Below are positions 56,346-64,000 of a stretch of 64,000 nucleotides of DNA, piece by piece. A program made the translations under genes and the position numbers. How positions within the stretch are numbered: the first letter of the stretch is position 1; the number at the start of each line of letters is the position of its first letter. Below the pieces are notes generated by a model. It worked only from the letters and a program-made list of their open reading frames with translations. It made no database searches and had not been told where the DNA came from. Source of the DNA: Aurantimicrobium sp. INA4 (GTDB taxonomy: Bacteria; Actinomycetota; Actinomycetes; Actinomycetales; Microbacteriaceae); assembly GCF_027924525.1 (NCBI RefSeq), contig NZ_AP027040.1, positions 1,054,001 through 1,118,000 of the forward strand, given 5' to 3'.

Positions 56346-56492
56346 ATTGTCTCCATGACTTAAGAAACGACAGCAATACGGCGAGATTTCACTGGTGTGT
56401 ATTGCCCCAAACTGCACCTGTCAGAGATTTCGTCACGCATCACGCGTTAGCGCCGGCGACGAGAGAAGTCTGGTGGTACGAAAGTAAGTCTA

Positions 56493-56849
56493 CTACTTCC
56501 CTGTTGGTGTCTTAATCATGAAGCCGCCAAGGAAGAACACGGCTGCTGCTGCAACCTGGAGAAGCATCCACCACTGAATTCCCGGAGTGATGCCATCTGT
56601 GAGGCGGTAGATCGGATTCCAATAGATTGCGATTGCAGTAAATAGCGGGGTGAACAGCCAGCGCTTACTGTTGATGGACTGCCAGGAGAAGACAGCCAAA
56701 ATGGCTGCCAAGATGCTCACCACGAAAAGTACGGTGATGTACCAATCAGTGCCATAGACCCCCATGCCGATAAACATGGCGATGACTCCGGCCAGACCGG
56801 GAACAATCCCCGGGCGAATGAGTTCAGGTTCAGCAGACTTTTTTGCCAT
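56493..56849 (-). CDS. Small membrane protein, resembles DUF6804
   Basis: The 118-residue protein has four hydrophobic segments (near 15-32, 35-52, 58-72 and 88-110). The string TPLFTAIAIYWNPIYRL recalls DUF6804 proteins, a family of unknown function; I hold this only loosely. The N-terminus MAKKSAEPELIRPG is polar. The ATG at 56849 lies 10 bases after the desaturase stop and has TAAACT 7 bases upstream. The longer open frame into the desaturase gene is not believed. Confidence 0.72.
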   Translation of the reverse strand: MAKKSAEPELIRPGIVPGLAGVIAMFIGMGVYGTDWYITVLFVVSILAAILAVFSWQSINSKRWLFTPLFTAIAIYWNPIYRLTDGITPGIQWWMLLQVAAAAVFFLGGFMIKTPTGK

Positions 56850-56856
56850 AGACAGC

Positions 56857-56862
56857 AGTTTA
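56857..56862 (-). promoter_or_regulatory. -10 box (TAAACT) of the small membrane protein gene
   Basis: TAAACT is followed by GCTGTCT and the ATG. Its TAA is also the desaturase stop codon, so chance cannot be excluded. Confidence 0.35.
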
Positions 56863-57954
56863 TCGGCGTCTAAATCGGCTTGCCTCGGGGCAGTCGAAGG
56901 GATCCCGTGCAGCCAATCCCACCTTGTTGAGGTAGGCCACCACAATCGCATACGAACGCATGAGCGTAGTTTCAGCGTAGGGAACTCCCTCGCGAGCACA
57001 GTGCTCGCGCACAATCATTCGCGCCTTTTTCAAGTGGGGCCGAGCCATGCTGGGGAAAAGGTGGTGTTCAATTTGGTAGTTCAGGCCACCCATGAAGGCC
57101 GTCGCACCGAAGCCTTTGATGTTGCGAGATGTCATGACCTGTTTTGTCATGAAGTCAACCTTGTTTTCTTTTGGAATCTGGGGCATTCCTTTGTGGTTTG
57201 GGGCAAACGATGCTCCCATGTAGACGCCAAAGACGGCGAGCTGAACACCGAGGAAAGCAAAAGCCATCCCTAGGGGGAGGAACCAGAACACGACGGCTAC
57301 ATACGCGGTGAGGCGCAGGGCAATCAAAGATAGTTCGACAGCACGGCCTTCGAGGCGACCTTTGCTAAACAAGGTGCCAATAGAGCGCACATGCAAGTTG
57401 ATGCCTTCAAGCGTGAGCAGGGGAAAGAATAAGTACCCTTGGCGCTGCGTTATCCACTTCAACAGACCCTTTTGCTTGACTGCATCTGTTTCCTGAAAAG
57501 AGATCGTGTCCCACTCAATGTCGGGGTCTTTACCCACCGTGTTGGGGTTGATGTGGTGTTTGGTGTGTTTATTCATCCACCAGGCATAGGAAATCCCCAC
57601 CACGCCTGACGCCAGAATGCGCCCGGTCCAGTCATTGGCTTTACCTGATTTGAAAACCTGACGGTGTGACGCTTCGTGAGTAATAAAGGCAATTTGTGTC
57701 AGCAGAATGCCTAACCCCGCTGCAATAAGGAGCTGGAACCACGATTGCCCAATCAACACAAACCCCGTGATGAGTCCAGCCATGGCCAGAGCGAGCCCAG
57801 CTGCAAGCCACATATAGAACGTCCTCGAACGTTCCATGAGCCCTGCGGAGGTGACCGCCTTCATCAGCGAGGCGTAACTGTTGGTTACCGGCTGGGAGTT
57901 GGGGTCACGAGTTTTCGTTGAACGAATAGGCCCGAGGATAGAACTAAGTGTCAT
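56860..57954 (-). CDS. Membrane fatty acid desaturase, front-end type
   Basis: The 364-residue di-iron desaturase has the three His boxes HEASH (near 93), HTKHH (near 129) and QIEHH (near 293), with four membrane segments between. QIEHH in place of HxxHH is the mark of front-end (delta-5/6-like) desaturases, and actinobacterial acyl-CoA desaturases share it. No fused cytochrome b5 domain is present, so electrons must come from a separate ferredoxin or rubredoxin. It likely adjusts membrane fluidity; regiochemistry is unknown. It lies 10 bases upstream of the small membrane protein gene. Confidence 0.9.
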   Translation of the reverse strand: MTLSSILGPIRSTKTRDPNSQPVTNSYASLMKAVTSAGLMERSRTFYMWLAAGLALAMAGLITGFVLIGQSWFQLLIAAGLGILLTQIAFITHEASHRQVFKSGKANDWTGRILASGVVGISYAWWMNKHTKHHINPNTVGKDPDIEWDTISFQETDAVKQKGLLKWITQRQGYLFFPLLTLEGINLHVRSIGTLFSKGRLEGRAVELSLIALRLTAYVAVVFWFLPLGMAFAFLGVQLAVFGVYMGASFAPNHKGMPQIPKENKVDFMTKQVMTSRNIKGFGATAFMGGLNYQIEHHLFPSMARPHLKKARMIVREHCAREGVPYAETTLMRSYAIVVAYLNKVGLAARDPFDCPEASRFRRR

Positions 57955-58022
57955 ATCGCCACTTCTGTAAGTCAGGTCGACTTCACAGCCGGCGAGGTAT
58001 TGCGTTGAGCAGTTAGTCCAAT

Positions 58023-60245
58023 CTAACGTGCAAACCTGCGAAGTCGCAGTGAATTGAGCACAACAAACAAACTCGAGAACGCCATTGCTGCTCCCGCAAG
58101 CATGGGATTGAGGAATCCCAGCATTGCCAGCGGTATTGCTGCGACGTTATAGGCAAACGCCCAAAAGAGATTTCCGTAGATAATCCGCAGTGTTTTGCGC
58201 GAGAGCGCAAGGGCATCTGCGGCAGCACTGAGCGTTCCACGAATCAACGTGATGTCGCTAGCTGCAATGGCGACATCAGTTCCCGTGCCCATTGCAATGC
58301 CCAGATCTGACTGAGCTAACGCAGCGGCGTCGTTGACACCATCACCAATCATGGCCACTGCCCCACCACGCTTTTGTAAATCAGCGATGACCTGCAGCTT
58401 GCTCTCTGGAGTCGCTCCTGCGATGACACGAGTTATACCGACCTGTGCCGCTATGTGATGGGCGGCGTCTTCGTGATCGCCTGTCAACAGGATTGTTTCT
58501 AGCCCCATTTGATTGATGCGGGTAATCGCTGCAGCAGAATCTTCTTTGATGGTGTCTGCAACTGCCACAATGGCCTGCACTTTTCCATCCCAGCCAGCTA
58601 ACACTGTGGTTGCTCCGCTGTGCCGAGCAGTCTCAAACTGAACGGCTTGAGTGTCAGAAAGAACCAGCTGGTGTTCTGCCATCCAGTTTTGTGTTCCCAC
58701 AAAAACTTTGACTCCCTCAACAACGCCGGTGACACCCTGACCTGCCACAGAGGAGAATTCTGACACTGCAGGAAGCTTGAGCCCTACTGCTTTTGACACG
58801 ATGGCATGAGCAATGGGGTGTTCCGAATGGGTTTCGAGGGCAGCAATAATTCTGAGAACATCATCGTGTGAACCTGTGGTGTGAATGCTGGTGACGCTCA
58901 TCTGGCCGGTAGTGACAGTCCCTGTCTTATCCAAGACCACGGTCTTGATTCGGGCTGAACTTTCAATCGCGTCAGGGCCAGAAATGATGATTCCCATTTG
59001 CGCGGCTCGACCGGTACCCACCATCAAAGCCACGGGTGTAGCCAAACCGAGGGCACAGGGACAAGCAATAACTAAAACAGCAATGGCTGCCGTAAAGCCC
59101 ACGGTCACTGGAGCCCCTGCAATCCACCATCCCAAGATGGTGAGCACAGCTAAACCGATCACGATGGGGACAAAGACGGCAGATATTCGGTCAGCAAGCT
59201 TTTGAACTGCAGCTTTATGTAGCTGTGCATCCTCAACAAGTATTGCAAGTTGAGCCATCCGGGTGTTTTGTCCAACCTGGGTCGCTCTGACGGTGAGTCG
59301 ACCATCCAAGACAATGGTGGAGCCGGTGACGGCGCTTTCTGGACTTTTATCCACGGGAAGAGATTCACCGGTGAGTGAGCTCTCATCGACGGCAGCTTGC
59401 CCGTTAATCACCTCGCCGTCGGTGGCGATAATCTCACCTGGCTTGACAATGAATATGTCACCCACGGCTAACTGCTCTGCAGGAATTCTCTTCTCAACCC
59501 CGTCAACGAGGATGGTTGCTTCAGTAGCTTTGAGCTCACTCAAAGCGCGCAGTGCAGCGCTGGCACTGCGCTGTGAGCGCTCCTCCAGAAATCGTCCCAG
59601 AAGCAAGAACGTGGTGACGCCAGCTGCTGCTTCAAAGTAGATGTTGTGTGTGGGGTCTGACTGCCAGGCAAAGAGCTCCAGGGTGTGATGCATCCCAACC
59701 ATGCCTGCCGCACCAAAAAAGAGCGCATAAACCGACCAGAAATAGGCAGCAAAGGTTCCCATGGTGATGAGGGTGTCCATCGTGAGAGTGCCATGACGCA
59801 GGTTCAAAAAAGTTGAACGGTGGAAAGGCCAGCCACAGAAAAAAACCACGGGGGTGGTCAGCAACAGCGAAATCCATTGCCAGTAACTAAATTGCCACGC
59901 CGGAACCATCGCCAAAACAATGACGGGAATCGACAGAACAATGGCGATGACCAGTCTTTCCAGCAGTGAAATCTTCCCAGGCTTAATGCCATGTTCGTGA
60001 TGACTGTGGCTGTGCTGATCTGAAGCAGGAAGGGTGGCGATGTAGCCAATTTTGCTAACCTGTTTGACTAAATCTTCCGCGCTCACACCTTCTGGATATT
60101 CCACTTTGGCGCTGTTTGTCGCCAAATTGACGGCGGCATGAACACCAGGAAGTTCGCCCAAGCTTTTTTCGACACGGGAGACACAACTCGAACAGGTCAT
60201 TCCCTCGATACCCAGAACGACGGTGGAGGTGGTCTTCTCAGCCAT
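58023..60245 (-). CDS. copA: Copper-translocating P-type ATPase
   Basis: This 740-residue P1B ATPase pumps Cu+ out of the cytosol. It has an N-terminal heavy-metal domain with GMTCSSC near residue 14, a His-rich linker (DQHSHSHHEHG), eight membrane segments, the actuator TGES, the membrane metal site ACPCALGLATP, the phosphorylation site DKTGTVT, HPIAHAI and MIGDGVNDAAAL. CPC with the late YN and MxxS residues (YNVAAIP, MAFSS) fits Cu+/Ag+ type 1B-1. The ATG at 60245 has GAGG just upstream; the open frame to 60323 adds an unlike N-terminus. No copper-operator motif is recognised. Confidence 0.93.
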   Translation of the reverse strand: MAEKTTSTVVLGIEGMTCSSCVSRVEKSLGELPGVHAAVNLATNSAKVEYPEGVSAEDLVKQVSKIGYIATLPASDQHSHSHHEHGIKPGKISLLERLVIAIVLSIPVIVLAMVPAWQFSYWQWISLLLTTPVVFFCGWPFHRSTFLNLRHGTLTMDTLITMGTFAAYFWSVYALFFGAAGMVGMHHTLELFAWQSDPTHNIYFEAAAGVTTFLLLGRFLEERSQRSASAALRALSELKATEATILVDGVEKRIPAEQLAVGDIFIVKPGEIIATDGEVINGQAAVDESSLTGESLPVDKSPESAVTGSTIVLDGRLTVRATQVGQNTRMAQLAILVEDAQLHKAAVQKLADRISAVFVPIVIGLAVLTILGWWIAGAPVTVGFTAAIAVLVIACPCALGLATPVALMVGTGRAAQMGIIISGPDAIESSARIKTVVLDKTGTVTTGQMSVTSIHTTGSHDDVLRIIAALETHSEHPIAHAIVSKAVGLKLPAVSEFSSVAGQGVTGVVEGVKVFVGTQNWMAEHQLVLSDTQAVQFETARHSGATTVLAGWDGKVQAIVAVADTIKEDSAAAITRINQMGLETILLTGDHEDAAHHIAAQVGITRVIAGATPESKLQVIADLQKRGGAVAMIGDGVNDAAALAQSDLGIAMGTGTDVAIAASDITLIRGTLSAAADALALSRKTLRIIYGNLFWAFAYNVAAIPLAMLGFLNPMLAGAAMAFSSLFVVLNSLRLRRFAR

Positions 60246-60308
60246 AGCCTCTTCTTTCCTCGCAACCTTCAACGTTCTGTGGTTCCAGAATATTCCTCGT
60301 TCAAACAA

Positions 60309-60338
60309 AGATGGCCGCCTCAATTGAGGCGGCCATCT
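60309..60338 (-). terminator. Terminator after the His-rich membrane protein gene
   Basis: A perfect palindrome with a 15-base arm (AGATGGCCGCCTCAA / TTGAGGCGGCCATCT), in effect a 13-pair stem with an AATT loop, followed on the minus strand by TTGTTTG. It lies 11 bases past the stop and separates this gene from copA. Confidence 0.85.
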
Positions 60339-60349
60339 GACGGGTTGTA

Positions 60350-60853
60350 CTAGTTCGTTGTTGCAGGTGCTGGAGTAGTGGTGGGGTAACCCTCAGGAAT
60401 GATGTCGTTACCGTTTGCATCATGCTCGTGAGGAACATTTCCTGGCATTGAGCCATCGGCTTCAAGTCCACCCTGTGCTCCGCCGGCCATACCAGCCTGT
60501 GGTCCGTGACCACGCTTACCTTCGTGACCGCCGCGGGGACCGTCACCGTCGTGGTCGCCATCCATGTGGCCGCCATCTCCAGGGAGCTGACCCGCGACAC
60601 CTTCTGCCATTCCAACTGCGGGACGGCTGTTGTGATCAATCACGTTGGCAACTGCCATTCCGCCACCAAAAACTCCAGCAAGGAGGGCAACGCCTGCTGC
60701 TGAGATGCCTACGATGGCACCAGTTCCGAGACGGCGCTTGCGTCCCTCTTCAATTGGAGTCACGTTCTCGGCCTGCTCTGCGGTTGCTTCAGGTGCAGCA
60801 GGGGTAAATTCTGCTGGAGTTTCTACGTTGTCGTTGTTGTCGTTCTTGGGCAT
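60350..60853 (-). CDS. Single-span membrane protein with His/Gly/Asp-rich outer tail
   Basis: The 167-residue protein is not a known family to me. It has an acidic Asn/Glu/Ala-rich cytosolic part (residues 1-42), a basic stop (GRKRRLG), one membrane span near 46-68 (GAIVGISAAGVALLAGVFGG) and an outer tail with GDGGHMDGDHDGDGPRGGHE, KRGHGPQAGMAGG and NVPHEHDANGND. Repeated H, D and G residues could bind Cu, Zn or Ca. I chose the ATG at 60853 because GGAGG lies 7 bases before it, while the ATG at 60859 is only 1 base from that site. It lies upstream of copA behind a strong terminator. Confidence 0.78.
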   Translation of the reverse strand: MPKNDNNDNVETPAEFTPAAPEATAEQAENVTPIEEGRKRRLGTGAIVGISAAGVALLAGVFGGGMAVANVIDHNSRPAVGMAEGVAGQLPGDGGHMDGDHDGDGPRGGHEGKRGHGPQAGMAGGAQGGLEADGSMPGNVPHEHDANGNDIIPEGYPTTTPAPATTN

Positions 60854-60988
60854 CTGCATGCCTCCTTCGTTTCGTATTGTGTGTTGTTCTGAGGGGGTTG
60901 GGATCCTCTGGCCTTGGGGCCGATAACTACACACTGCACACGCACCCTATGAGGACGCTATGAAACAGTTAAGGATGAGCACAGAGTT

Positions 60989-62476
60989 TTATTGAGCAGT
61001 TCGCTTTTCATATCTTTTGACTGCAGCTGCGGTGATTTTGTCTGCCATACCGTTGAAAATGATTCCGTGTGCGGGCAGAATCGACAGCCAATACAACCGG
61101 CCGCCCAAACCGCGAGGGAAGAAAATAGCGCGCTGTAGGTAGCGGGAAGAACCATCTGGTTGAGGTTCAGCACTGAGTTCAAGCCAGGCCAATCCAGGGA
61201 CTTTCATTTCTGCACGTAAACGTAGGAAACGCCCGTGGTCTATGCGCTCCACACGCCACCAGTCGACCGAGTCCCCCACGCGAAGCTTTTCTGGGTTGCT
61301 GCGTCCACGGCGCAAACCGACACCACCGACGAGCTTGTCAGCAAATCCTCGAGCAGCCCACGCGATAGGCAGGGAATACCAGCCGTTCTCACCACCGATG
61401 CCTTCGATGATTGCCCACAAGTCTTCTGCTGGTGCCGCACAATCACGTTCTTTGATATCTAGATAAACCCGGTGGCCGGCCCAATCTGGGTCAGAGGGTA
61501 AAGGATCACTGGGAGCACCGTAGACACTGGCGTTTTGCCAGCTTGTCTCAATGTCACCTTCTTGCATTTTTCCTAGGGCAAGATGCACGGCACGACGGTA
61601 GGGCACGAGGCCTTCGGGTGGAGGCGGAATGATCTGGTCAACATCATGTTCGTTCATGATGCAGTCATGCTGAAGCGACGCAATGATGGGCACTGCGAGC
61701 GCTCTGGGAATCGGGGTAACCAAGTTCACCCATTGACTGGCCAAGTAGGGAGTGAGCACGGGAAGGCGCAAAATCGCACGTTCTTTCATGCCCGCTTCGA
61801 GGGCGTAGCCGTTCATCATGTCCGAATACTTCAGAACGTCGGGACCACCAATATCCAGTGTCCTGTTCACACTGGGCGGCAAATCAGCTGCCTTGATGAG
61901 GTAGTACATGACATCTCGCACAGCGATTGGCTGAATGAGATTACCCACCCACTTGGGAGCTGTCATGACGGGAAGAACATCAGTGAGGTGACGAATCATT
62001 TCAAAACTGGTTGAACCCGAACCAATAATCACACCGGCTTGCAATGCAACCGTGGGAACACCTGATTCGAGGAGTATTTCTCCCACCTCGGCACGCGAGC
62101 GCAGGTGCTTAGACAGCTCACCTTTGGAGGGGTGTAATCCACCCAAGTAAACAATTCTCTTGACGCCACACTCTTTGGCTGCGCGAGCAACGTTGTGTGC
62201 TCCGGTGATTTCTTTCGACTCAAAATCACCTTTCTCCCCCATGGCATGAACCAGGTAATAGAGAACGTCAATGTTCTTGCATGCTTCGGAGACAATCTCA
62301 GCATCAAGAAGGTTGCCTTCAACAATGTCTACCTGTGAGCGCCAGGGAACATCTTTGAGTTTGTCGGCATTACGCACCAGAACACGAACAGTGAAACCTG
62401 CCTCGAGGAGCCTGGGAACCAAACGTCCACCGATGTATCCGGTTGCCCCGGTAACGAGCGCGCGTTTTTTTGCCAT
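60989..62476 (-). CDS. NAD(P)-binding epimerase-like protein with DUF2867 domain
   Basis: The 495-residue protein has an N-terminal atypical short-chain dehydrogenase domain (ALVTGATGYIGGRLVPRLLEAG at residues 6-27, LYYLVHAMG, VKRIVYLGG) and a C-terminal DUF2867 domain from about residue 330 (HRVYLDIKERDCAAPAEDLWAIIEGIGGENGWY…GDSVDWWRVE…LRLRAEMKVPGLAWLEL). The usual catalytic YxxxK is replaced around LRSRAEVGEILLES. Such two-domain proteins are common in actinobacteria with no proved role; one idea is modification of a lipid or hydrophobic compound. TAGAGT lies 6 bases before the ATG. Confidence 0.87.
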   Translation of the reverse strand: MAKKRALVTGATGYIGGRLVPRLLEAGFTVRVLVRNADKLKDVPWRSQVDIVEGNLLDAEIVSEACKNIDVLYYLVHAMGEKGDFESKEITGAHNVARAAKECGVKRIVYLGGLHPSKGELSKHLRSRAEVGEILLESGVPTVALQAGVIIGSGSTSFEMIRHLTDVLPVMTAPKWVGNLIQPIAVRDVMYYLIKAADLPPSVNRTLDIGGPDVLKYSDMMNGYALEAGMKERAILRLPVLTPYLASQWVNLVTPIPRALAVPIIASLQHDCIMNEHDVDQIIPPPPEGLVPYRRAVHLALGKMQEGDIETSWQNASVYGAPSDPLPSDPDWAGHRVYLDIKERDCAAPAEDLWAIIEGIGGENGWYSLPIAWAARGFADKLVGGVGLRRGRSNPEKLRVGDSVDWWRVERIDHGRFLRLRAEMKVPGLAWLELSAEPQPDGSSRYLQRAIFFPRGLGGRLYWLSILPAHGIIFNGMADKITAAAVKRYEKRTAQ

Positions 62477-62482
62477 GTGCTG

Positions 62483-62488
62483 ACTCTA
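62483..62488 (-). promoter_or_regulatory. -10 box (TAGAGT) of the DUF2867 gene
   Basis: TAGAGT is followed by CAGCAC and the ATG; leaderless type. Confidence 0.5.
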
Positions 62489-62528
62489 CGCCTGAGTGTT
62501 GGTACCGTCATAGAGGGAGGGAGTGCGC

Positions 62529-63518
62529 GTGCAGAAGAACAAACGTATCTGGCTTGTCATTGGCCTCGTTTGCCTGTTTGTTTTAGTCGTGGGCTCCATT
62601 GCTTCCTCAGTCAATGCTGTTCGTTCGATGCAAACGGCGGTCACGGTTGATTCCCTGGAGCAAGCATTAGAAGCAAGCCCCACTCCAGTTGGCATTTCGG
62701 TTCCCACAGAAACTCCCACACCACCAGCAACCGCCATTCCTGAACTGACTCAGTCTGCTTCGGCTACCACGTCAGTTTTTGTCGCGATGCTTGCTGAACT
62801 TCCTCAAGACGATTCACCCGGTTCACACACCGGATATGACCGCGATTACTTCAATGCCTGGATTGATGCTGATGGAGATGGCTGCAACACCCGTGCTGAA
62901 GTGTTGCTGATGGAGTCACAAACAACTGTCTCTACCCGCGGGCGCTGCACCGTCACCACTGGTTCTTGGGTCTCGGTATATGACGGAGCTATGTTGACCG
63001 ATGCAAGCCGTCTCGACATTGACCATTTCGTGCCACTGAATGAGGCCTGGGTCTCTGGCGCCTATGCCTGGGATAGCGCTACTAGGGTCCAATTTGGTAA
63101 TGACTTGGGCTACGGTCCTTCACTGGTTGCTGTGACAGCGAGTTCCAACAGATCAAAAAGTGATCAAGATCCCGCGAGATGGATGCCGCCGGCACGAGGA
63201 TACTTTTGTGATTATGCCGCCACTTGGGTTGCAGTGAAGTGGCGCTGGAGTTTGAGCGTGGACTCCCTAGAACGCATGGCATTGCAATCCGTTTTGAACG
63301 AGTGCACCTCTGTCTCCGTTGAGGTTCCACAGAAAGCCACCGTTGCGGCAGGTGCTGCCCCTGAGCCGGTTGCGCCAGTCTCAGACGGTGTCCTTGACCC
63401 GAATTATGGAACCTGCTCTCTCGCACAAGCAAACGGCGCAGGTCCCTATGTCCAGGGCGTTGACCCCGAATATGAGTGGTATCGCGATAGGGACAAAGAC
63501 GGCGTGGTCTGCGAGTAG
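62529..63518 (+). CDS. Secreted HNH-type nuclease with excalibur domain
   Basis: The 329-residue protein has an N-terminal signal/anchor (IWLVIGLVCLFVLVVGSIASS, near 6-26), a Pro/Thr/Ala-rich linker, a GmrSD-C/DUF1524-like HNH domain and a C-terminal excalibur Ca-binding domain (YGTCSLAQANGAGPY…WYRDRDKDGVVCE). The nuclease region shows YFNAWIDADGDGCNTRAEVL, DIDHFVPLNEAW (the HNH His) and NRSKSDQDPARWMPP. It probably degrades extracellular DNA for nutrients. The GTG at 62529 is 8 bases from the GGAGG site; the GTG at 62523 is too close. An HNH fold beside excalibur is a known actinobacterial layout. Confidence 0.88.
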   Translation: MQKNKRIWLVIGLVCLFVLVVGSIASSVNAVRSMQTAVTVDSLEQALEASPTPVGISVPTETPTPPATAIPELTQSASATTSVFVAMLAELPQDDSPGSHTGYDRDYFNAWIDADGDGCNTRAEVLLMESQTTVSTRGRCTVTTGSWVSVYDGAMLTDASRLDIDHFVPLNEAWVSGAYAWDSATRVQFGNDLGYGPSLVAVTASSNRSKSDQDPARWMPPARGYFCDYAATWVAVKWRWSLSVDSLERMALQSVLNECTSVSVEVPQKATVAAGAAPEPVAPVSDGVLDPNYGTCSLAQANGAGPYVQGVDPEYEWYRDRDKDGVVCE

Positions 63519-63524
63519 ACAAGA

Positions 63525-63558
63525 AAAGAGCCCGACCTCTATCGAGGTCGAGCTCTTT
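63525..63558. terminator. Two-way terminator between the nuclease and the Cys-rich peptide genes
   Basis: AAAGAGC-c-CGACCTC and GAGGTCG-a-GCTCTTT form a 14-pair stem with one mismatch and a 4-base loop. It lies 6 bases past the nuclease stop and 15 bases past the small gene's stop. The minus-strand side continues CTTTTCTTGTCT, a better T-rich tail than the plus side. Confidence 0.8.
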
Positions 63559-63573
63559 GCGCTGTGTTGATGC

Positions 63574-63672
63574 TTACTTGCCGCCGCAGCACGCGCCGCC
63601 GCAGCAGCCGCCCTCTTCGCCGCCACCTAAGGTTGCGGAAGGGGTCTCAAGCTTGATGTTCGCGGTTGCCAT
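63574..63672 (-). CDS. 32-residue Cys/Gly-rich peptide
   Basis: The frame encodes 32 residues: a 15-residue first half (MATANIKLETPSATL) and a second half GGGEE then GGCCGGACCGGK. It has two CC pairs separated by GGA. An exact AAAGGAG site lies 5 bases before the ATG, a CTGACA/TAATAC promoter lies further up, and a terminator follows, so it is very likely a real, separately transcribed gene. I do not recognise the family. It could be a metal-binding peptide (copA is 3.3 kb away) or, given the leader-plus-Gly/Cys layout, a precursor of a modified peptide. Neither is shown; no modification enzyme lies next to it. Confidence 0.78.
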   Translation of the reverse strand: MATANIKLETPSATLGGGEEGGCCGGACCGGK

Positions 63673-63731
63673 ATGGTCTCCTTTGTTGAAGGGCGACCGT
63701 CGGGGCTATCGAGCCTGACCGGTCGAGGTCT

Positions 63732-63761
63732 GTATTAAGTGTGCGCCTGTTTTGCTGTCAG
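63732..63761 (-). promoter_or_regulatory. Promoter of the Cys-rich peptide gene
   Basis: CTGACA (63756-63761) and TAATAC (63732-63737) lie 18 bases apart on the minus strand, giving a leader of about 55 bases. The leader holds a possible hairpin (GACCG…GGCT…AGCC…CGGTC near 63694-63723) before the AAAGGAG site. Confidence 0.6.
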
Positions 63762-63798
63762 GTCAATGTGGGAGCGGGGCATGTCGCCCAGAGCTTAA

Positions 63799-64000
63799 TT
63801 AGCTGTGAGAACTTCCCATTTCCAACATGACCACTCCGACGATGATGAGTGCAAGTCCAATGAAACCCCAGACGTTGATGGTTTCCTTGAAGAGGAAGAT
63901 TCCCATGATGGCAACAAGAGCAGTGCCACATCCTGCCCAGATACCGTATGCCACACCCATGCTGAGACCTTTTGAGAGCCCTAAACCCAGCGCAGTAAAT
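63799..64000 (-). CDS. Small multidrug resistance (SMR) transporter, 5' part cut by the window edge
   Basis: The last 66 residues are visible. They hold GLGLSKGLSMGVAYGIWAGCGTALVAIMGIFLF and NVWGFIGLALIIVGVVMLEMG, matching helices 2 to 4 of the SMR family (EmrE, QacE and guanidinium exporters), which work as dual-topology dimers. The membrane Glu of helix 1 lies outside the window, so drug versus guanidinium type cannot be told. It lies upstream of the Cys-rich peptide gene, 126 bases away, with a separate promoter between. Confidence 0.88.
   Translation of the reverse strand, partial: FTALGLGLSKGLSMGVAYGIWAGCGTALVAIMGIFLFKETINVWGFIGLALIIVGVVMLEMGSSHS

Noticed and set aside
57969..57983. AAGTC-aggtc-GACTT inverted repeat before the desaturase gene
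   Set aside because: Only 5 pairs, single copy and not matching a known operator.
60947..60963. CTATGA repeated 11 bases apart upstream of the His-rich protein gene
   Set aside because: Too short to separate from chance; no palindrome or known metal-regulator box.

Overview
The window looks like part of the chromosome of a small-genome member of the Microbacteriaceae (Actinobacteria), close in style to freshwater groups such as Aurantimicrobium or Rhodoluna. That placement is inference. It rests on actinobacterial gene families (DUF3515, DUF2342, UPF0182, AdnAB, UvrD2), a gene order shared with Mycobacterium tuberculosis around adnAB, moderate GC judged by eye, and very tight packing. No gap between genes reaches 300 bases. 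Most genes lie on the minus strand. I saw no insertion sequence, prophage, CRISPR array, rRNA or origin.

Positions 1-10400 (transcribed right to left): terC, leuC, leuD, murA, plsC, gpsA, ddl and a GNAT acetyltransferase form one dense run. It meets a DUF3515 lipoprotein gene, which diverges from thiL (cut by the left edge). tRNA-Glu(CTC), a diacylglycerol-kinase-like gene and tRNA-Gln(CTG) precede the run, each tRNA with its own terminator. Positions 10465-21800: ilvD, ilvB, ilvN, ilvC, two small membrane proteins, serA, leuB, ilvE and gltX. With leuCD this gives most of valine, leucine and isoleucine synthesis; leuA and ilvA are not in the window.

Positions 21900-26660: a TIM-barrel isomerase-like protein coupled to a MurE-type ligase, then prfB and an MFS transporter. 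Positions 26645-43155: a conserved actinobacterial block of UPF0182 protein, PDZ/Lon-like protease, DUF2342 protein, an E1/TOMM-leader-binding-like protein, uvrD2, nudC, an APH-fold protein and adnB-adnA, the double-strand-break resection motor-nuclease. Several members are odd: NudC has no cysteines, the APH-fold protein lacks its catalytic Asp, and three convergent gene pairs overlap.

Positions 43222-47192: a surface-glycopolymer cluster (TagF-like protein, two GT2 glycosyltransferases, a CDP-alcohol phosphatidyltransferase). Positions 47251-64000: HtrA-type protease, AlkD-like glycosylase, a secreted pair of unknown function, a purine-type permease, an alpha/beta hydrolase, a ZIP transporter, a SNF2 helicase, a front-end-type desaturase, a copper P-type ATPase beside a His/Gly/Asp-rich membrane protein, a DUF2867 protein, a secreted HNH nuclease, a 32-residue Cys/Gly-rich peptide gene with its own promoter, RBS and terminator, and a partial SMR transporter.

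A recurring signal is a -10 box of form TANNNT (usually TAGNNT) placed 6-7 bases before the start codon at about 14 genes. This fits leaderless transcription. The best candidates for something undescribed are the Cys/Gly-rich peptide, the E1-like protein with no YcaO partner in the window, and the His-rich neighbour of copA.
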